This document shows positions 16,501 through 25,949 of a stretch of 64,000 nt of DNA, piece by piece. The stretch covers positions 62,001 to 126,000 of the forward strand of contig NZ_LMHV01000041.1 of assembly GCF_001429725.1 (NCBI RefSeq). The letters are read 5' to 3'. Position numbers and translations under genes: made by a program. Position 1 is the first letter of the stretch. Every line of letters starts with the position of its first letter. This DNA is from Rhizobium sp. Root708. GTDB lineage: Bacteria > Pseudomonadota > Alphaproteobacteria > Rhizobiales > Rhizobiaceae. The notes under the pieces are model-generated. The model made no database searches. It was not told where the DNA came from and saw only the letters and a list, made by a program, of their open reading frames with translations.

Positions 16501-19375
16501 TGAGCGTCAGTTTCCCCGCGGTCTCGTTGAACGGATCGCCATCGTCGTTCGAAAGCAGGAGAGCAGTCTTCATCTTCAGCGGTCGGCTCCCAGTCGAAGT
16601 CGATGTGTTCCATGGCTCGACGGCAATCGTCGGCACCGAAATCTCTTCCGCGATCGGCTTCACATCCTTTCCAGGCAGTAAGGGATGAAATGCTCCTCCA
16701 CCCGCTGCGACAGGATCGACGCGGAGCGATCCAATCCCGGTTCGTCGCAGATAGGTAAAGCGCCGGATCGCTTCAGGCGGCGGCGAAAAATGCTCCTCGC
16801 CGAGCTTCGACGGATCGAGCAGGGCAGGAAAATCGTTGTTTCGGATCTCGATCGGTAGACCGCCCTGATTGGAGATACCGAAGGGAGCGACCTCGTAGGT
16901 CCCGCCGTAGGCCAGAAACGGCAGCAGCGTTTCAGCCGGCGGCTTTTCCTGCACGCGCGGCTGCACCTGGCGGATGATGCGTGGCAGCGGCGCTTCACCC
17001 GAAGGCTGGTCGTCGGGCTTCATGGCTCCCACCGAGTCACCAATCACCGGCCTGTTCTCATAAGGAAGGATTGCCTGCGGAGCGCGTCCGACATAGCCGA
17101 TCGGCAGTGCCGAAAGCACCGTCGGCGGAGCGTTCTTGAACTCCAGCGACTTAGGTCCCGCACCATAGCCGGCGTCAGGATTGATCTCCGCAAATCCCGC
17201 CGTCAGACAGCGCCAGTCCTCGGCGGGGGTCGAGCGGCGCATCATCATCCCGTACCCAGCCATATCGTCGTTCAGGTCGGTCGTGCTTTGCGCCGCCACG
17301 ACAAGACGATCGACCTGAAGCATCACGGGATGTGCATCCGCCGCCAGACTGCCCGATAGCAACGTGTCACCATCGGTATCGACTGCCGGCTGCGGGAACC
17401 AATCACCCCTCTGCGCTCTGAGTATGGCGTCGATCCCGGTTGCGATCACCTCCCGCGCGCCGGCTGGAAGCTTGCCGATCCGGCCATGATCTGCCTCGTA
17501 TCGAGCCTCCAGCGCGGCCATTCCGCTGGCGTCGCTCTCGCAGAGTGTCCCGAAAAGGCTCGATATAACGGAGGCTCTAATGCTTCCGCGGTCCCCATCA
17601 CTGTCGGCTCCGCAGAGAATATCCACGTCGGTCTGATCCGGCGCTCCCGCGTTTCGCCAAATCCCCTCTGGATCGGTCCATGCAAGGTCGATGTTGGAAG
17701 CCTTCAATATCCTGACAACGTTGAAACCCTGTTCAAAAAGAGAACCAAAGGCCTTCTCTGTGGCAGAGAGCCACGGTCGCAAACTCTCCTGCGCGGAAAC
17801 AGCATCTCGCCAGAGGGCAATCTGGATCGCCGCCGCGTTGGCCGCCGTGATTGCTCCGTCGACGACCTTGCGCAGCAACGCCGGGTCAAACGCCCCCGGT
17901 TGATTGACGTTGTCAACCGTGGCGCCGGCCAGCGCCCTTGCAAACTCGACCCCATCCTTCGGCATGCCCAAAGCCGGTCCCAACACCGAAGCGAGAATAT
18001 CGAACCACCGGCCAAGCTGAGCCGCCTGATCGGGCGTCTTCAGACGAAAAGCGTTGCGGAAGATACGATCCGCATTGGCCACCGCGGTCGCAAGTGCCTC
18101 CGTATCCTTCAGGCGCACATTATGCGGCACCTCCTCATTGACCTGCCCGATGATTGCCGCATGCGCAGGCGACCCGTTCGGCCCGGTCACCAGCTTCGTA
18201 TCCCCCACATGCGGTGGATCCAATGCGATGCAGCCCGGGCCTATGATATCGCGAAGCGCTATCAGGACGGCCTCCGACAGAAGCGCGGCACCTTTTCGCT
18301 TGTCGCCGCCGGAAATGGCGTGGGCGATCGGCGCATCCTGCGTGGCCGCGTCGCTTTCGATCGCGCCGACGAGCAACTCCGCCAGGCTAAATGCCTCCGA
18401 CAATTTTGCGCGCAGTCTCGCCATGGCATCATCGAAAGCCACGCCTTTTCTCGGATCCGACGCGTCGCCGGTATGGGTTCTGCGCACCCAGAACGTATCG
18501 CGATCCAGAAAGCTGGTATCGCTGCTCCCGGATGACCGTGGATCCGCGGCACGGCAGATCGCCTCGATTGGCAAGCCGTTGAAGGTCGTCGCGTAGGGTA
18601 TCGTCGCGACGACACCAGCCGGCGTGGTCTCCCAGACAATCTTCGAGGGATCACTGACATCTGGCTCGAAGACCGTGCTGCTTTTGCGCGGCTTCAGGCG
18701 AGGAGCGGCAACCAGCAAAGTGCGCTCGCCCGGCTGAACGTTAGGCAGGCTGCGCAGGCGGGTGAACCGGACCAGATTAAGGCGCCCGTGGGGAATCGGG
18801 GCCGCCATCGAGGCGAGGCCAGCCAAAAAGGCCTCGTATCGAAACAGCGTCTTGCCGTCGTCAATCTCGTCGAGCCGCTTGCGATGGTTGCTATCGTCCA
18901 ACCCCGCGAGCACGAAGGGAAGCGGATCTGAAAAGCTATTCGTGCGATCCGGTCCGGCGAGATCGCGCAGGGCTGTGTAGAGAAGCCAGCGCCAGCTTTG
19001 ATCGCCGAGCTCGAAATTCGATTTTCCGGTCTCGTTGCTCGCGGGGAGCAACAATTCCTGCTCGTCCGAGGCGACGACGTTTCCGCTCGGAAGGCCGACC
19101 GATGTGGCGGTCGCGCAGAAGGACGAAAAGCCGAGTTCACCACCAATCCACGGGAAAAGCGGGCCGGCATCCTCTCCCAGGATATCGAGGTAGTCATCGA
19201 GCCCTTGGTCCGGCGATGAGGGAAGCGGCGTAGCACCCGCGCGCTTGAAAAGGTCGATTTTTGCTGGATCGTCCCCGGGAGACAGGCGAAGGCCGGCGCC
19301 GGACAGGCGGACCCCGAAGATATTCTGGCCGCCGCCCGGCGCTGCGACGAGATCACATAGAAGAACGATTTTCAT
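13592..19375 (-). CDS. Giant protein of unknown function (1927 aa), unit member C
   Basis: I do not recognise this protein. The frame continues upstream to 19537, but the ATG at 19375, seven bases after the stop of the preceding giant gene and with GAGGG before it, gives a clean start MKIVLLCDLVAAPGGGQ. The protein is 1927 residues long. It has no convincing signal peptide or membrane helix and no Walker A, protease or glycosidase motif that I can see. Most of it looks beta-rich and tryptophan/proline-bearing. One short coiled coil occurs near residues 985-1040 (ELHELEQQRRRADTGALKAR). Three other segments are recognisable by eye only as repeated hydrophobic strands. It is the last gene of a three-gene unit and ends 159 bases before panC. 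A structural or surface-assembly partner of the 2157-residue protein is an inference from context only. Confidence 0.85.
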   Translation of the reverse strand: MKIVLLCDLVAAPGGGQNIFGVRLSGAGLRLSPGDDPAKIDLFKRAGATPLPSSPDQGLDDYLDILGEDAGPLFPWIGGELGFSSFCATATSVGLPSGNVVASDEQELLLPASNETGKSNFELGDQSWRWLLYTALRDLAGPDRTNSFSDPLPFVLAGLDDSNHRKRLDEIDDGKTLFRYEAFLAGLASMAAPIPHGRLNLVRFTRLRSLPNVQPGERTLLVAAPRLKPRKSSTVFEPDVSDPSKIVWETTPAGVVATIPYATTFNGLPIEAICRAADPRSSGSSDTSFLDRDTFWVRRTHTGDASDPRKGVAFDDAMARLRAKLSEAFSLAELLVGAIESDAATQDAPIAHAISGGDKRKGAALLSEAVLIALRDIIGPGCIALDPPHVGDTKLVTGPNGSPAHAAIIGQVNEEVPHNVRLKDTEALATAVANADRIFRNAFRLKTPDQAAQLGRWFDILASVLGPALGMPKDGVEFARALAGATVDNVNQPGAFDPALLRKVVDGAITAANAAAIQIALWRDAVSAQESLRPWLSATEKAFGSLFEQGFNVVRILKASNIDLAWTDPEGIWRNAGAPDQTDVDILCGADSDGDRGSIRASVISSLFGTLCESDASGMAALEARYEADHGRIGKLPAGAREVIATGIDAILRAQRGDWFPQPAVDTDGDTLLSGSLAADAHPVMLQVDRLVVAAQSTTDLNDDMAGYGMMMRRSTPAEDWRCLTAGFAEINPDAGYGAGPKSLEFKNAPPTVLSALPIGYVGRAPQAILPYENRPVIGDSVGAMKPDDQPSGEAPLPRIIRQVQPRVQEKPPAETLLPFLAYGGTYEVAPFGISNQGGLPIEIRNNDFPALLDPSKLGEEHFSPPPEAIRRFTYLRRTGIGSLRVDPVAAGGGAFHPLLPGKDVKPIAEEISVPTIAVEPWNTSTSTGSRPLKMKTALLLSNDDGDPFNETAGKLTLTIGPPVTPIEDFDRWIALDEALLGQNSAEKLKLRDFRKAVRTRHAALTAELHELEQQRRRADTGALKARSEEIRKELVIQDPAVDALAISVRRVRRDGALVANSSASFAPVFVPWGWNWDADTTAQDPFASRPSINLTCIVQRNAGTAFDSGSRTVAVASGDVVVVQLFAAVRTERFSGKVDPAGERRFDKVVREASVGDVDVVDPTDGRHYRLFSLHEFAVEAASRHLPEPAEIAQRISGSIVSGGGSPDEREGDFRLDFTRSTSAKMDAIGSIAVGAQAWRWTGRPVPPFPFKKEATFNGFPPAPPADPYDGDISKRAAPPSPSEYPFLWDVAGFAERLGETLDDTPTAVPIIETIGSSTAKTLPIRITLNSTGRRESTRYLRFAATAHSRYAAAYRAVGAPVLPVKARWESASGWSTPWYRMLRPARSTRELLPPAVRAVLPLTRALAEGDEASPVAGVLAVVDGAWFEHSGLGDWMLGGVDIAQRTKFRENGASISASAVEMGPDPLVRAYGLSSASPAEKKTPRSHDELRNVAPLTVAGPLGHSFDTGTATGLFLNSSFVISPPEFTHEDPDAWWMAKLSFRRLVLAEATEGYWQDVLLTPAKCISPQISITQHDAVPEKKTATATFTCAGNLSRRQKDGTKQISRAFSVAATWAGGKCSLTIDGAANKMFALSVPVFDLRVVAVRRVSEIEREGGAASYAWFDIFLLVKPSGGHWMLAWQTKWFEALQPDELADADPATTELTVNLTRTVEGARAGEIRVSRSLQISEPTEGRWAQFMPNMAALVRSSRVSLAGLAMRVDSDDTKHLLLSAGGTQWGWLGTNGLFSERVRGCENQGLFNLLLVTKSITSVSGEPDEIFVGLFHSPEGYDGNKKAVGLQPFALQAGRDLAGQALIGRILTIRSGRANLQQADIQTWLEDPWGQFFPAENDEPVDPTKVFGSQAQADVPLQIIEIYAPITMIGTT

Positions 19376-19382
19376 GGAACCC

Positions 19383-22300
19383 TCACGCGAAGTTGTCGAG
19401 ATGGTCGCCGGAGGCGGCCGCGGCGTTTTTCTGAGCGCCGGAGAGGTAGTAGGTGATCGCTTGGCGAACCTTGATCTCGCAGCACCAGCAGATTTTGAAG
19501 CTGACCTCCAGGGTGCCCCGAGCCACCGCGCTGCCATCGTCGCGGTACACCAGTTCCAGAAGCATGGAGAGGCCGATATTGAAGCGCCCGAGGATCACGA
19601 CACCGCCGCGAACCAGGAAGATGACGGCAATCGAAAAGTTCTTGCCGCCGGATCCGTCCGTCTCGAACTCCGCATAGGCGCCGAGCATCGCATAGACGAA
19701 GCCGCTGCACGGTCCGAAGGCGAAATCCATGCCGACGCCGGCGGTGAGACCGATCGACACGGCGCTCGAGAGCTTTCCGCTGGTCGGAAAATACCGTGCC
19801 CGCGCCTCGAACCATCCCCCGCCGAGGAAGACCCAAACGCGCAACACGAAGGGTTCGCTCTTGCGCCCAAGCGCCATGCTGGTCGCCAGGGCGAATTCAC
19901 CCGCCCTGCCCCCGTCTTTCTTCGATGTCACCAATTCAAATGAGGTGGCGAAGCGCATGCCGGTTGCCGAGAAGGCGCCAAACGACAGCGGGGGTAGCGG
20001 CAGTTCGATACGCGCCGAAATACCGGCCGGAACTCCGTTCTCCTCCAGCATTTCGAGGAAGAATCCCGAGTTTGGGTCGCTGAATGACTTGATGAGGTCA
20101 GACAGAAACTTGATCGAATTATCGAGCCGCACCCGGCGCGGATCGATGTCGACATCGAGGCCTTTGCCGTCCTCAAAGAAGATACGCGTCTCTTCAAGCG
20201 TGACGAGCGGATGGCCGCTGAAGGCCAGCTCCCAATCGCCCGTAATCTCTGCCTTCGTGGTCCGCTTGGAAAGTCCCTGCGGGTCGATTGCGAAATCGGC
20301 AAGTGCCGCGAACGTGCCTGAGACCATCGACAAATTGAGTGGACCGAATTCGAATATTTCGGATCGATCCCCAAGCGATGTGCTAGCCTCGGCTTTCGCC
20401 CAACCGCTCAGACTGGCCTTGTCGAAACCGTGGCTGACCTTGATCTTGTCACTGGCGAACGCCGGCAGGTGGAAGTTCTTGAACAAGCCGTCCAGCTTGA
20501 GGCCCGCGAGATCGGGAAAGATCTGGCTGAAATCGAAGTTCTCCAATCCCTTCGGCGTGAAACGGTCGAGAATTTCGTCAGTCGGCAAGCGAATGCCCAA
20601 CGCCTTCAGGTCGTCGTCGAGCCGGTTCATCAGCGCGACGACAGGCGACGTGCGGATCGCATCACGCGCGTCATCGAAGAAATAGGCAATGCGATCCCGA
20701 TTGAAACTCAGATTTGGAAGGATCGGGGAAGCCCCTGCGGCCCGCACAAGCGCCAGCGTGTCGCTGGGGTTCTGGAAGGAAGGCGCATTCGAGAGCCGCT
20801 TATATCCTTCCTCCAACGCGCGGATATTCTCTGCGACGGATGGCGGGATTTGCTGTCGCAAGCCGTTGGCGATAGCCTTCGCCCCGTCTTCAAGTTTCTC
20901 CGCCGCCTCCTTGATCGCCCCGCCGTCCCGCCGAATCACGGAGATCCCGGCATCGATCGCCTGAATGAGGCCGACCTCCAGCCCGGTGATCGTCGTCGTC
21001 GCAGCGACAGCAGCCCCGTCGATCACATCGCCGATGGCCTTCTCTTCGTCGGCCATCGACCGGCCGACGCCATCGAGCAAACCGCCGAGGTCGTTCATTG
21101 TGCTCTTCGTTGCTGCCGAGATCGCAGGCTTCAACGCAACGGCTTGGTCCGTCAGCTTCCGAAGCTCGCTCTGGACATGGCTGCGAAGATCATCCGCCGG
21201 CTTCCGGCATATTTCGTAAAGCACCACCAGCCAGTCTCGACAAACATCATCGAGGCCGGTCGTGAATGCCCCGAGACTCGCGGCGGCTTGCTGTCGATAA
21301 CCGTCCACGGGAGTATTCAGCGCCGTCATGGCGCTCCCGGCGGCCTCGATGACATGGACAGCTTGACGGAGCGCCTCCCCGACCGCGGCGCGCACACCGC
21401 TCAGGTTCGCCTCAGCCTTCTGCACCTCGGAGAAAGCAGTGGAATGGACCTCGTCGAGGGCTGCTCGCAACGCGCCCAGCAACACGCTCAACGAAACATG
21501 GTCCGGTCCAACCGGGAAGATCTTCTCGTTCATCAAGACCGGCGGAAGACCGCGCCGCGCGTTGTCCAGAACGCCTTCGATGATGCCCATCGTGCGGCGA
21601 TGAAATGCATCATACGCAGACAGAACCTGCCCGGCATCCGGCAGCGATGCGACGGTTCCTTCAACGTCGGCGGCCGCATCCGCAACGGTGCGCGCCGCAT
21701 CCGACATCCCCCGAAGCAACTCGGCCACGCCGCGATCGAGTTGCTCGAAGCCGGCCGAAAGTCGATTGATCCCGGTCAGCAGTTGCGACCGTGGCAAAGC
21801 AAGCGCCTGTTCGATCTGTCGGGCGACATTCTCGGCATTGTTCGGCGTCGTGCCCTCGAAAAGATATGGATCCGCCTGCAGTTCGCCCAGCGCCTTGATC
21901 AATGCATCCAGCCGGAGGCTTACCGTTTCCTCGATGGCTTTCGTCTCCTTGCTTTGAAAGCTCACGGCCTCGTCGGTCCATTTCGATCGAGCGGCATCCA
22001 AGGCTGCCTTCGCCTCGGAAGCCGCCTCGCCGATCGTCTGTCGTGCGGCAGCGGCCCGCTGGCGGACCTCGCCTTTCAACGCGTCAAGCCGGGCGATGGC
22101 AGCCTCAACCGGATCGCCCGCCGCCGACGCGCTCCACAAGCCGGCGACGATACCTCGGGCAGTCGAGATGGCCTCGTTGAGCCGCGCTTCCAGGACCCGC
22201 GCATCATCGGCCATCGTCTGTAGATGCGCTCTCAACGCGATCGCCTGAGCAGGCCCGCCACCGGCTCCGGTCGGCTTCGATCGCATCATCGAGACGGTTT

Positions 22301-25300
22301 CGACCACGGCACCAATCGGCTCACCCGAGGCTCTTGCGGCGATCAGATTCGTCGGCGCGCTGCCGCTATCGACGTCGAACGTGCCGCGATCGAACATCGG
22401 ATCGCGCATACGCTCATCCGGCTGCCGCCCGTCGGGATCTGCCCGGTCGATGACCGGCCGCCCTGTCGGTGAAGGCGCTGGCGCGTTGACAAAATCCACA
22501 TCCGCGACCGGCAGCCACTGATCGGGAAGATCGCCATCCTCCTCTCGTACCGAGGTAAAGAAGACGAGTTGGCTCGGATCGCTAAGGCGCGAAAGAACGG
22601 CCGCTGACGCGCCCGTATTCGCGCTCGACAGCCGAAGCCGGATATCCGGCTTGGGAAAGAGATTCCGGTCCGCATCGCTCCTCCAGAGGGGCACAATCCA
22701 GCCGGCCTCGATATCGCGGCCCCAGCTGCTTTTCACTGGGATACGGCGGGTGCGAAACAGACAGGCTTCGACGAAACCCCGTGCCTTCTGTCCGCCGCTC
22801 TTTTCGGGATAAGCGCGATCCGGCTCCAGAAGCTCCACATACTCCTGAACTTTGCGTACGACGGGACGACCAAGATGCTGCCCGTCCTGCTCCTCGGCAA
22901 ACTGATCCGGCGGCAAGACCGTCCGCTCGTAGACGATGACGTGCTTTGCGATATTCCAGAACACACCGATGCGACCGATCCGCTCCAGCGTGTAGGTATC
23001 AGTTCGTCCAACAACGGTGTTGGAGACGATCCGCGTCTTCCCATTCGCAAAGAAGGCGCGCATGAAGCCCGAGCCGCCAAGCGCGGTGAAACTCGGCTCG
23101 ATGATCTGCCCGCGTGTGCTCGCCGGCTTTCTCATCACCTCCTGAAAGATGGTCTTCGACTCGAAGCCGCGCGTGGCTCCGCCCCCCAGATTGTTGGATT
23201 GGCTTTGCGGATCCCAAGGATCGGGATCGACTTCGGCATTGGCCCGGAGTTCGAAGGCGACCTTGTCATCCACCGACAACGGGCCCTCGGTTCCTTCACG
23301 ATAGATCCCGAACTGAGCGAGGCGCGTTTCGTAGACCTTCGAAAAGCCGGCCGCGAGGTCACGCTGGCGATCATAAAGCTCCGCTTCCACGAGCGGCTGC
23401 CGGTTCGTACCGGTCGGAGAACGGACTATCCCCTTCGGCCGCGCCGGAAGCGGCGTGCGCAGCCCCCCGATGCGCGCGCCGATCTCCGCTAGCCGCAGGC
23501 CTGACGATGTCAACCGGCTCGCAAGACCATAGAGGAACTCGAACCTGGCGGTCGCCATCCCCGCGCCTGGAGCCCGGTCGCCGGCAGAACCGAGAACCCG
23601 GCGCAGGTTCCACGGCGCCTCCGCATATTGCTGCTTGAAATACGAGGACTGCAGCGACAGGCGCGAAAGCGTCCCCAGACGGTAATCGACGGTAATCTCA
23701 GCGCCCGTGGGCGAGATCGGTGGCCACGGAACGCCCTTCTCGAAGGCTTCCCCTGTCGCCTGGGGCGGGAAGGACAGGTTGAAGCCAGCCGTTACGCCGG
23801 CGATCTCCCATTTGCCGCCGCCGAACTCCGAGGTTTCCCAGTTCGCGATCTCACCGTCGCTGTCTTCGGATTGCGCGAGATCGAGCCCGAATGTGGGGAC
23901 GTTGGCCATTGCTACGGTCAATGGCTCGGCGTCGATGACGATCGTCCGATCTCCAGATTTCACCTCACCCGTCGAAGTGTCCTTGCTGAGTGGCTTTCGA
24001 CGCAGCGCAAGCGCCAGGCGACGATTGCTGCCGGTTGCCGTCACTTCCTCTCCGGTCAGGAAAAAGGGCGTCCGTAGCGATTCCTTTTCTGAGGCTGCCT
24101 TCTGTCGATCGACCAGCACCAGCGGCACATCGCGTGACAAGTTGTTCGCTATCCGCTTTTCGCGCGCGACCTTTGAAAACTCCGGATCCGAGGTGTCCGC
24201 ATCACGGCGCCTGAGCGGCTCGAGCACCGCGTCGAACGCGCGCCCGCTATCCGGCGGCGCATCCTGCGCGCCCGGGCGGACGTCAGCCAGATCGAACCGG
24301 TCGATACGAGCGACAATTCTCGGGATTGCTTCGCCGGGATAAGGAAGCCGCGCACGTCCCGCCTTCCCTTTTGGATCGCGCTTAGCGGTCGCATAATGCG
24401 GCAGCGCCGGGTCCGCGGGATCAAACGTCACCGCAAGAGCCATCTCCAGGGGACCGGCCTGCGCTTCGGCATGGCCTGGCACGTCCAAATCCAGCGCTCC
24501 GAATCGGAGGGAGGAGGACGGTTCCTTGCCCGCATCGGCTTCAGCAACGATCTCGACCTTGATTTCCGGTATGCTCGACGATGCAGGCGAAGTGTCGAAC
24601 CAGCAGAAGGTGTCTTTTATCGCTTCACGCTCGATGCGGACCTTTACCCGGCGGCGAACGGGCAGACCATCATGCGTGACCAGGCCTGGAAAGACCGCAT
24701 CGGCAATGAAAACAGCAGCCGCCTGCGTGGGGCGAACGGCAGCCAGGACGATATCGCCGACATCATCGCTACGAGCGTCGGGCTGCACCATGTCGAACAG
24801 CGCATCGAACTCTCCGCTCTCTCCCTTGGAGTTGCCGATATTCTGCAGCAAGGGGACGAAAGACGTTTCACGAGCATCGTCGACTGTTCTGAGTGCCGAA
24901 AGATAGGGTTGTGCGACGCGCTCGTTCCAGAGATCGGCAAACAGGTGCGGTGACAGCGATGTCATCGCGACGTAGGAATGGAGAGCGCTATCTACCTTCT
25001 TGGGATCGTCGAGGTCCGGCTGATTGAATACGTCGGGTATCAGGTGGAAATCGACCGGTTTTGCGATCTCGACCGCAACGCGGGAAGCATTGCGGCTGTC
25101 GACAACGATATTCACCGAACCAGGTCCGGCGCCTGTCGGCTCGACCTGCACCCGACCGCCGAATGTCAAAAAGTCGTTGTCGCCGTCGGGGCCTTTCCGG
25201 CGTATTCCGACGGGCCTGAGACCAATGGCGCGCGGTTGCTTGTATTTGCCGTCCGTCTTGAAAGGAATCTGCTTCACATCCTTGAAGGCGACGCCCGCGG

Positions 25301-25856
25301 TCCGACCAAGCATTCGCGCCAGCAACGGGTAGGCATCGGGCGAAATCGCAACCGGCGCATTTGTTGCGAATACGGCGCGTTCGAACCTGTCGGAGGGTGA
25401 AGGATTGGAAAGCTGCTTCAGCGAAAAATAGCCGCTGATATCGGCGTCATCGCCGGGGAAGGCGTCCCCTGCATAGGCAGACGCGTAATTTGTGAAGACG
25501 TTGAGCGAGCCATCCGCATTGAACATGCCAGTCTGCGACAGTGTCCATCTCAACACACACGAAAGGCCGGGACCACTGGGTAACCTGGCCGTCTGAAACG
25601 ACCTCAGCATCGCGAGGGCGATCTGCTGCTTGTCGGCATAATAGTGAAATCGACCGCCGGGCGTGCGAAGACTGAACCGCAACTTCGTTTCGTCGCCGTC
25701 GAAGAGTTCGATGTAGTGAAAGGTGCTGTCGGCACCGAGGACATTGTCGAACACCAGTTTGTTTTTGGCATCCAGCCCGAATTGCATCCGGCTGCGCTGA
25801 CCATCTGCGCCGATGGCATATAGGTGGCCTGCCAGCCGCGCGATGACGCCTGCCAT
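19383..25856 (-). CDS. Giant protein of unknown function (2157 aa), unit member B
   Basis: No family recognised. The ATG at 25856 with GAGGG upstream is preferred over an in-frame GTG at 25886. Three zones can be seen. Residues 1 to about 1150 are beta-rich with many short strands (for instance GADSTFHYIELFDGDETKL). Residues about 1210-1690 are helical and alanine/glutamate-rich, looking like long coiled coils (DDARVLEARLNEAISTARG and similar). Residues about 1770-2145 form a series of alternating hydrophobic strands with glycine turns, such as FVLRVWVFLGGGWFEARA, that recall beta-barrel or lipid-binding sheets. A cysteine cluster CWCCE lies near the C-terminus. There is no signal peptide. 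It is seven bases upstream of the 1927-residue gene and 93 bases downstream of the 107-residue gene. Confidence 0.85.
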   Translation of the reverse strand: MAGVIARLAGHLYAIGADGQRSRMQFGLDAKNKLVFDNVLGADSTFHYIELFDGDETKLRFSLRTPGGRFHYYADKQQIALAMLRSFQTARLPSGPGLSCVLRWTLSQTGMFNADGSLNVFTNYASAYAGDAFPGDDADISGYFSLKQLSNPSPSDRFERAVFATNAPVAISPDAYPLLARMLGRTAGVAFKDVKQIPFKTDGKYKQPRAIGLRPVGIRRKGPDGDNDFLTFGGRVQVEPTGAGPGSVNIVVDSRNASRVAVEIAKPVDFHLIPDVFNQPDLDDPKKVDSALHSYVAMTSLSPHLFADLWNERVAQPYLSALRTVDDARETSFVPLLQNIGNSKGESGEFDALFDMVQPDARSDDVGDIVLAAVRPTQAAAVFIADAVFPGLVTHDGLPVRRRVKVRIEREAIKDTFCWFDTSPASSSIPEIKVEIVAEADAGKEPSSSLRFGALDLDVPGHAEAQAGPLEMALAVTFDPADPALPHYATAKRDPKGKAGRARLPYPGEAIPRIVARIDRFDLADVRPGAQDAPPDSGRAFDAVLEPLRRRDADTSDPEFSKVAREKRIANNLSRDVPLVLVDRQKAASEKESLRTPFFLTGEEVTATGSNRRLALALRRKPLSKDTSTGEVKSGDRTIVIDAEPLTVAMANVPTFGLDLAQSEDSDGEIANWETSEFGGGKWEIAGVTAGFNLSFPPQATGEAFEKGVPWPPISPTGAEITVDYRLGTLSRLSLQSSYFKQQYAEAPWNLRRVLGSAGDRAPGAGMATARFEFLYGLASRLTSSGLRLAEIGARIGGLRTPLPARPKGIVRSPTGTNRQPLVEAELYDRQRDLAAGFSKVYETRLAQFGIYREGTEGPLSVDDKVAFELRANAEVDPDPWDPQSQSNNLGGGATRGFESKTIFQEVMRKPASTRGQIIEPSFTALGGSGFMRAFFANGKTRIVSNTVVGRTDTYTLERIGRIGVFWNIAKHVIVYERTVLPPDQFAEEQDGQHLGRPVVRKVQEYVELLEPDRAYPEKSGGQKARGFVEACLFRTRRIPVKSSWGRDIEAGWIVPLWRSDADRNLFPKPDIRLRLSSANTGASAAVLSRLSDPSQLVFFTSVREEDGDLPDQWLPVADVDFVNAPAPSPTGRPVIDRADPDGRQPDERMRDPMFDRGTFDVDSGSAPTNLIAARASGEPIGAVVETVSMMRSKPTGAGGGPAQAIALRAHLQTMADDARVLEARLNEAISTARGIVAGLWSASAAGDPVEAAIARLDALKGEVRQRAAAARQTIGEAASEAKAALDAARSKWTDEAVSFQSKETKAIEETVSLRLDALIKALGELQADPYLFEGTTPNNAENVARQIEQALALPRSQLLTGINRLSAGFEQLDRGVAELLRGMSDAARTVADAAADVEGTVASLPDAGQVLSAYDAFHRRTMGIIEGVLDNARRGLPPVLMNEKIFPVGPDHVSLSVLLGALRAALDEVHSTAFSEVQKAEANLSGVRAAVGEALRQAVHVIEAAGSAMTALNTPVDGYRQQAAASLGAFTTGLDDVCRDWLVVLYEICRKPADDLRSHVQSELRKLTDQAVALKPAISAATKSTMNDLGGLLDGVGRSMADEEKAIGDVIDGAAVAATTTITGLEVGLIQAIDAGISVIRRDGGAIKEAAEKLEDGAKAIANGLRQQIPPSVAENIRALEEGYKRLSNAPSFQNPSDTLALVRAAGASPILPNLSFNRDRIAYFFDDARDAIRTSPVVALMNRLDDDLKALGIRLPTDEILDRFTPKGLENFDFSQIFPDLAGLKLDGLFKNFHLPAFASDKIKVSHGFDKASLSGWAKAEASTSLGDRSEIFEFGPLNLSMVSGTFAALADFAIDPQGLSKRTTKAEITGDWELAFSGHPLVTLEETRIFFEDGKGLDVDIDPRRVRLDNSIKFLSDLIKSFSDPNSGFFLEMLEENGVPAGISARIELPLPPLSFGAFSATGMRFATSFELVTSKKDGGRAGEFALATSMALGRKSEPFVLRVWVFLGGGWFEARARYFPTSGKLSSAVSIGLTAGVGMDFAFGPCSGFVYAMLGAYAEFETDGSGGKNFSIAVIFLVRGGVVILGRFNIGLSMLLELVYRDDGSAVARGTLEVSFKICWCCEIKVRQAITYYLSGAQKNAAAASGDHLDNFA

Positions 25857-25949
25857 ATCGATACCCTCATCGATGGAGTGGAACACCTCGCCTCGCGAGG
25901 CCGTTTCAGAAATCAGTACGGAGCAAGCTCTCGCCTGAACGAACCCGCG

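Noticed and set aside
20430-22223. Plus-strand frame of about 597 codons opposite the 2157-aa gene
   Set aside because: Arg/Gln/Asp-rich antisense shadow with no family features; the minus frame spans 6.4 kb with ribosome sites at both ends.
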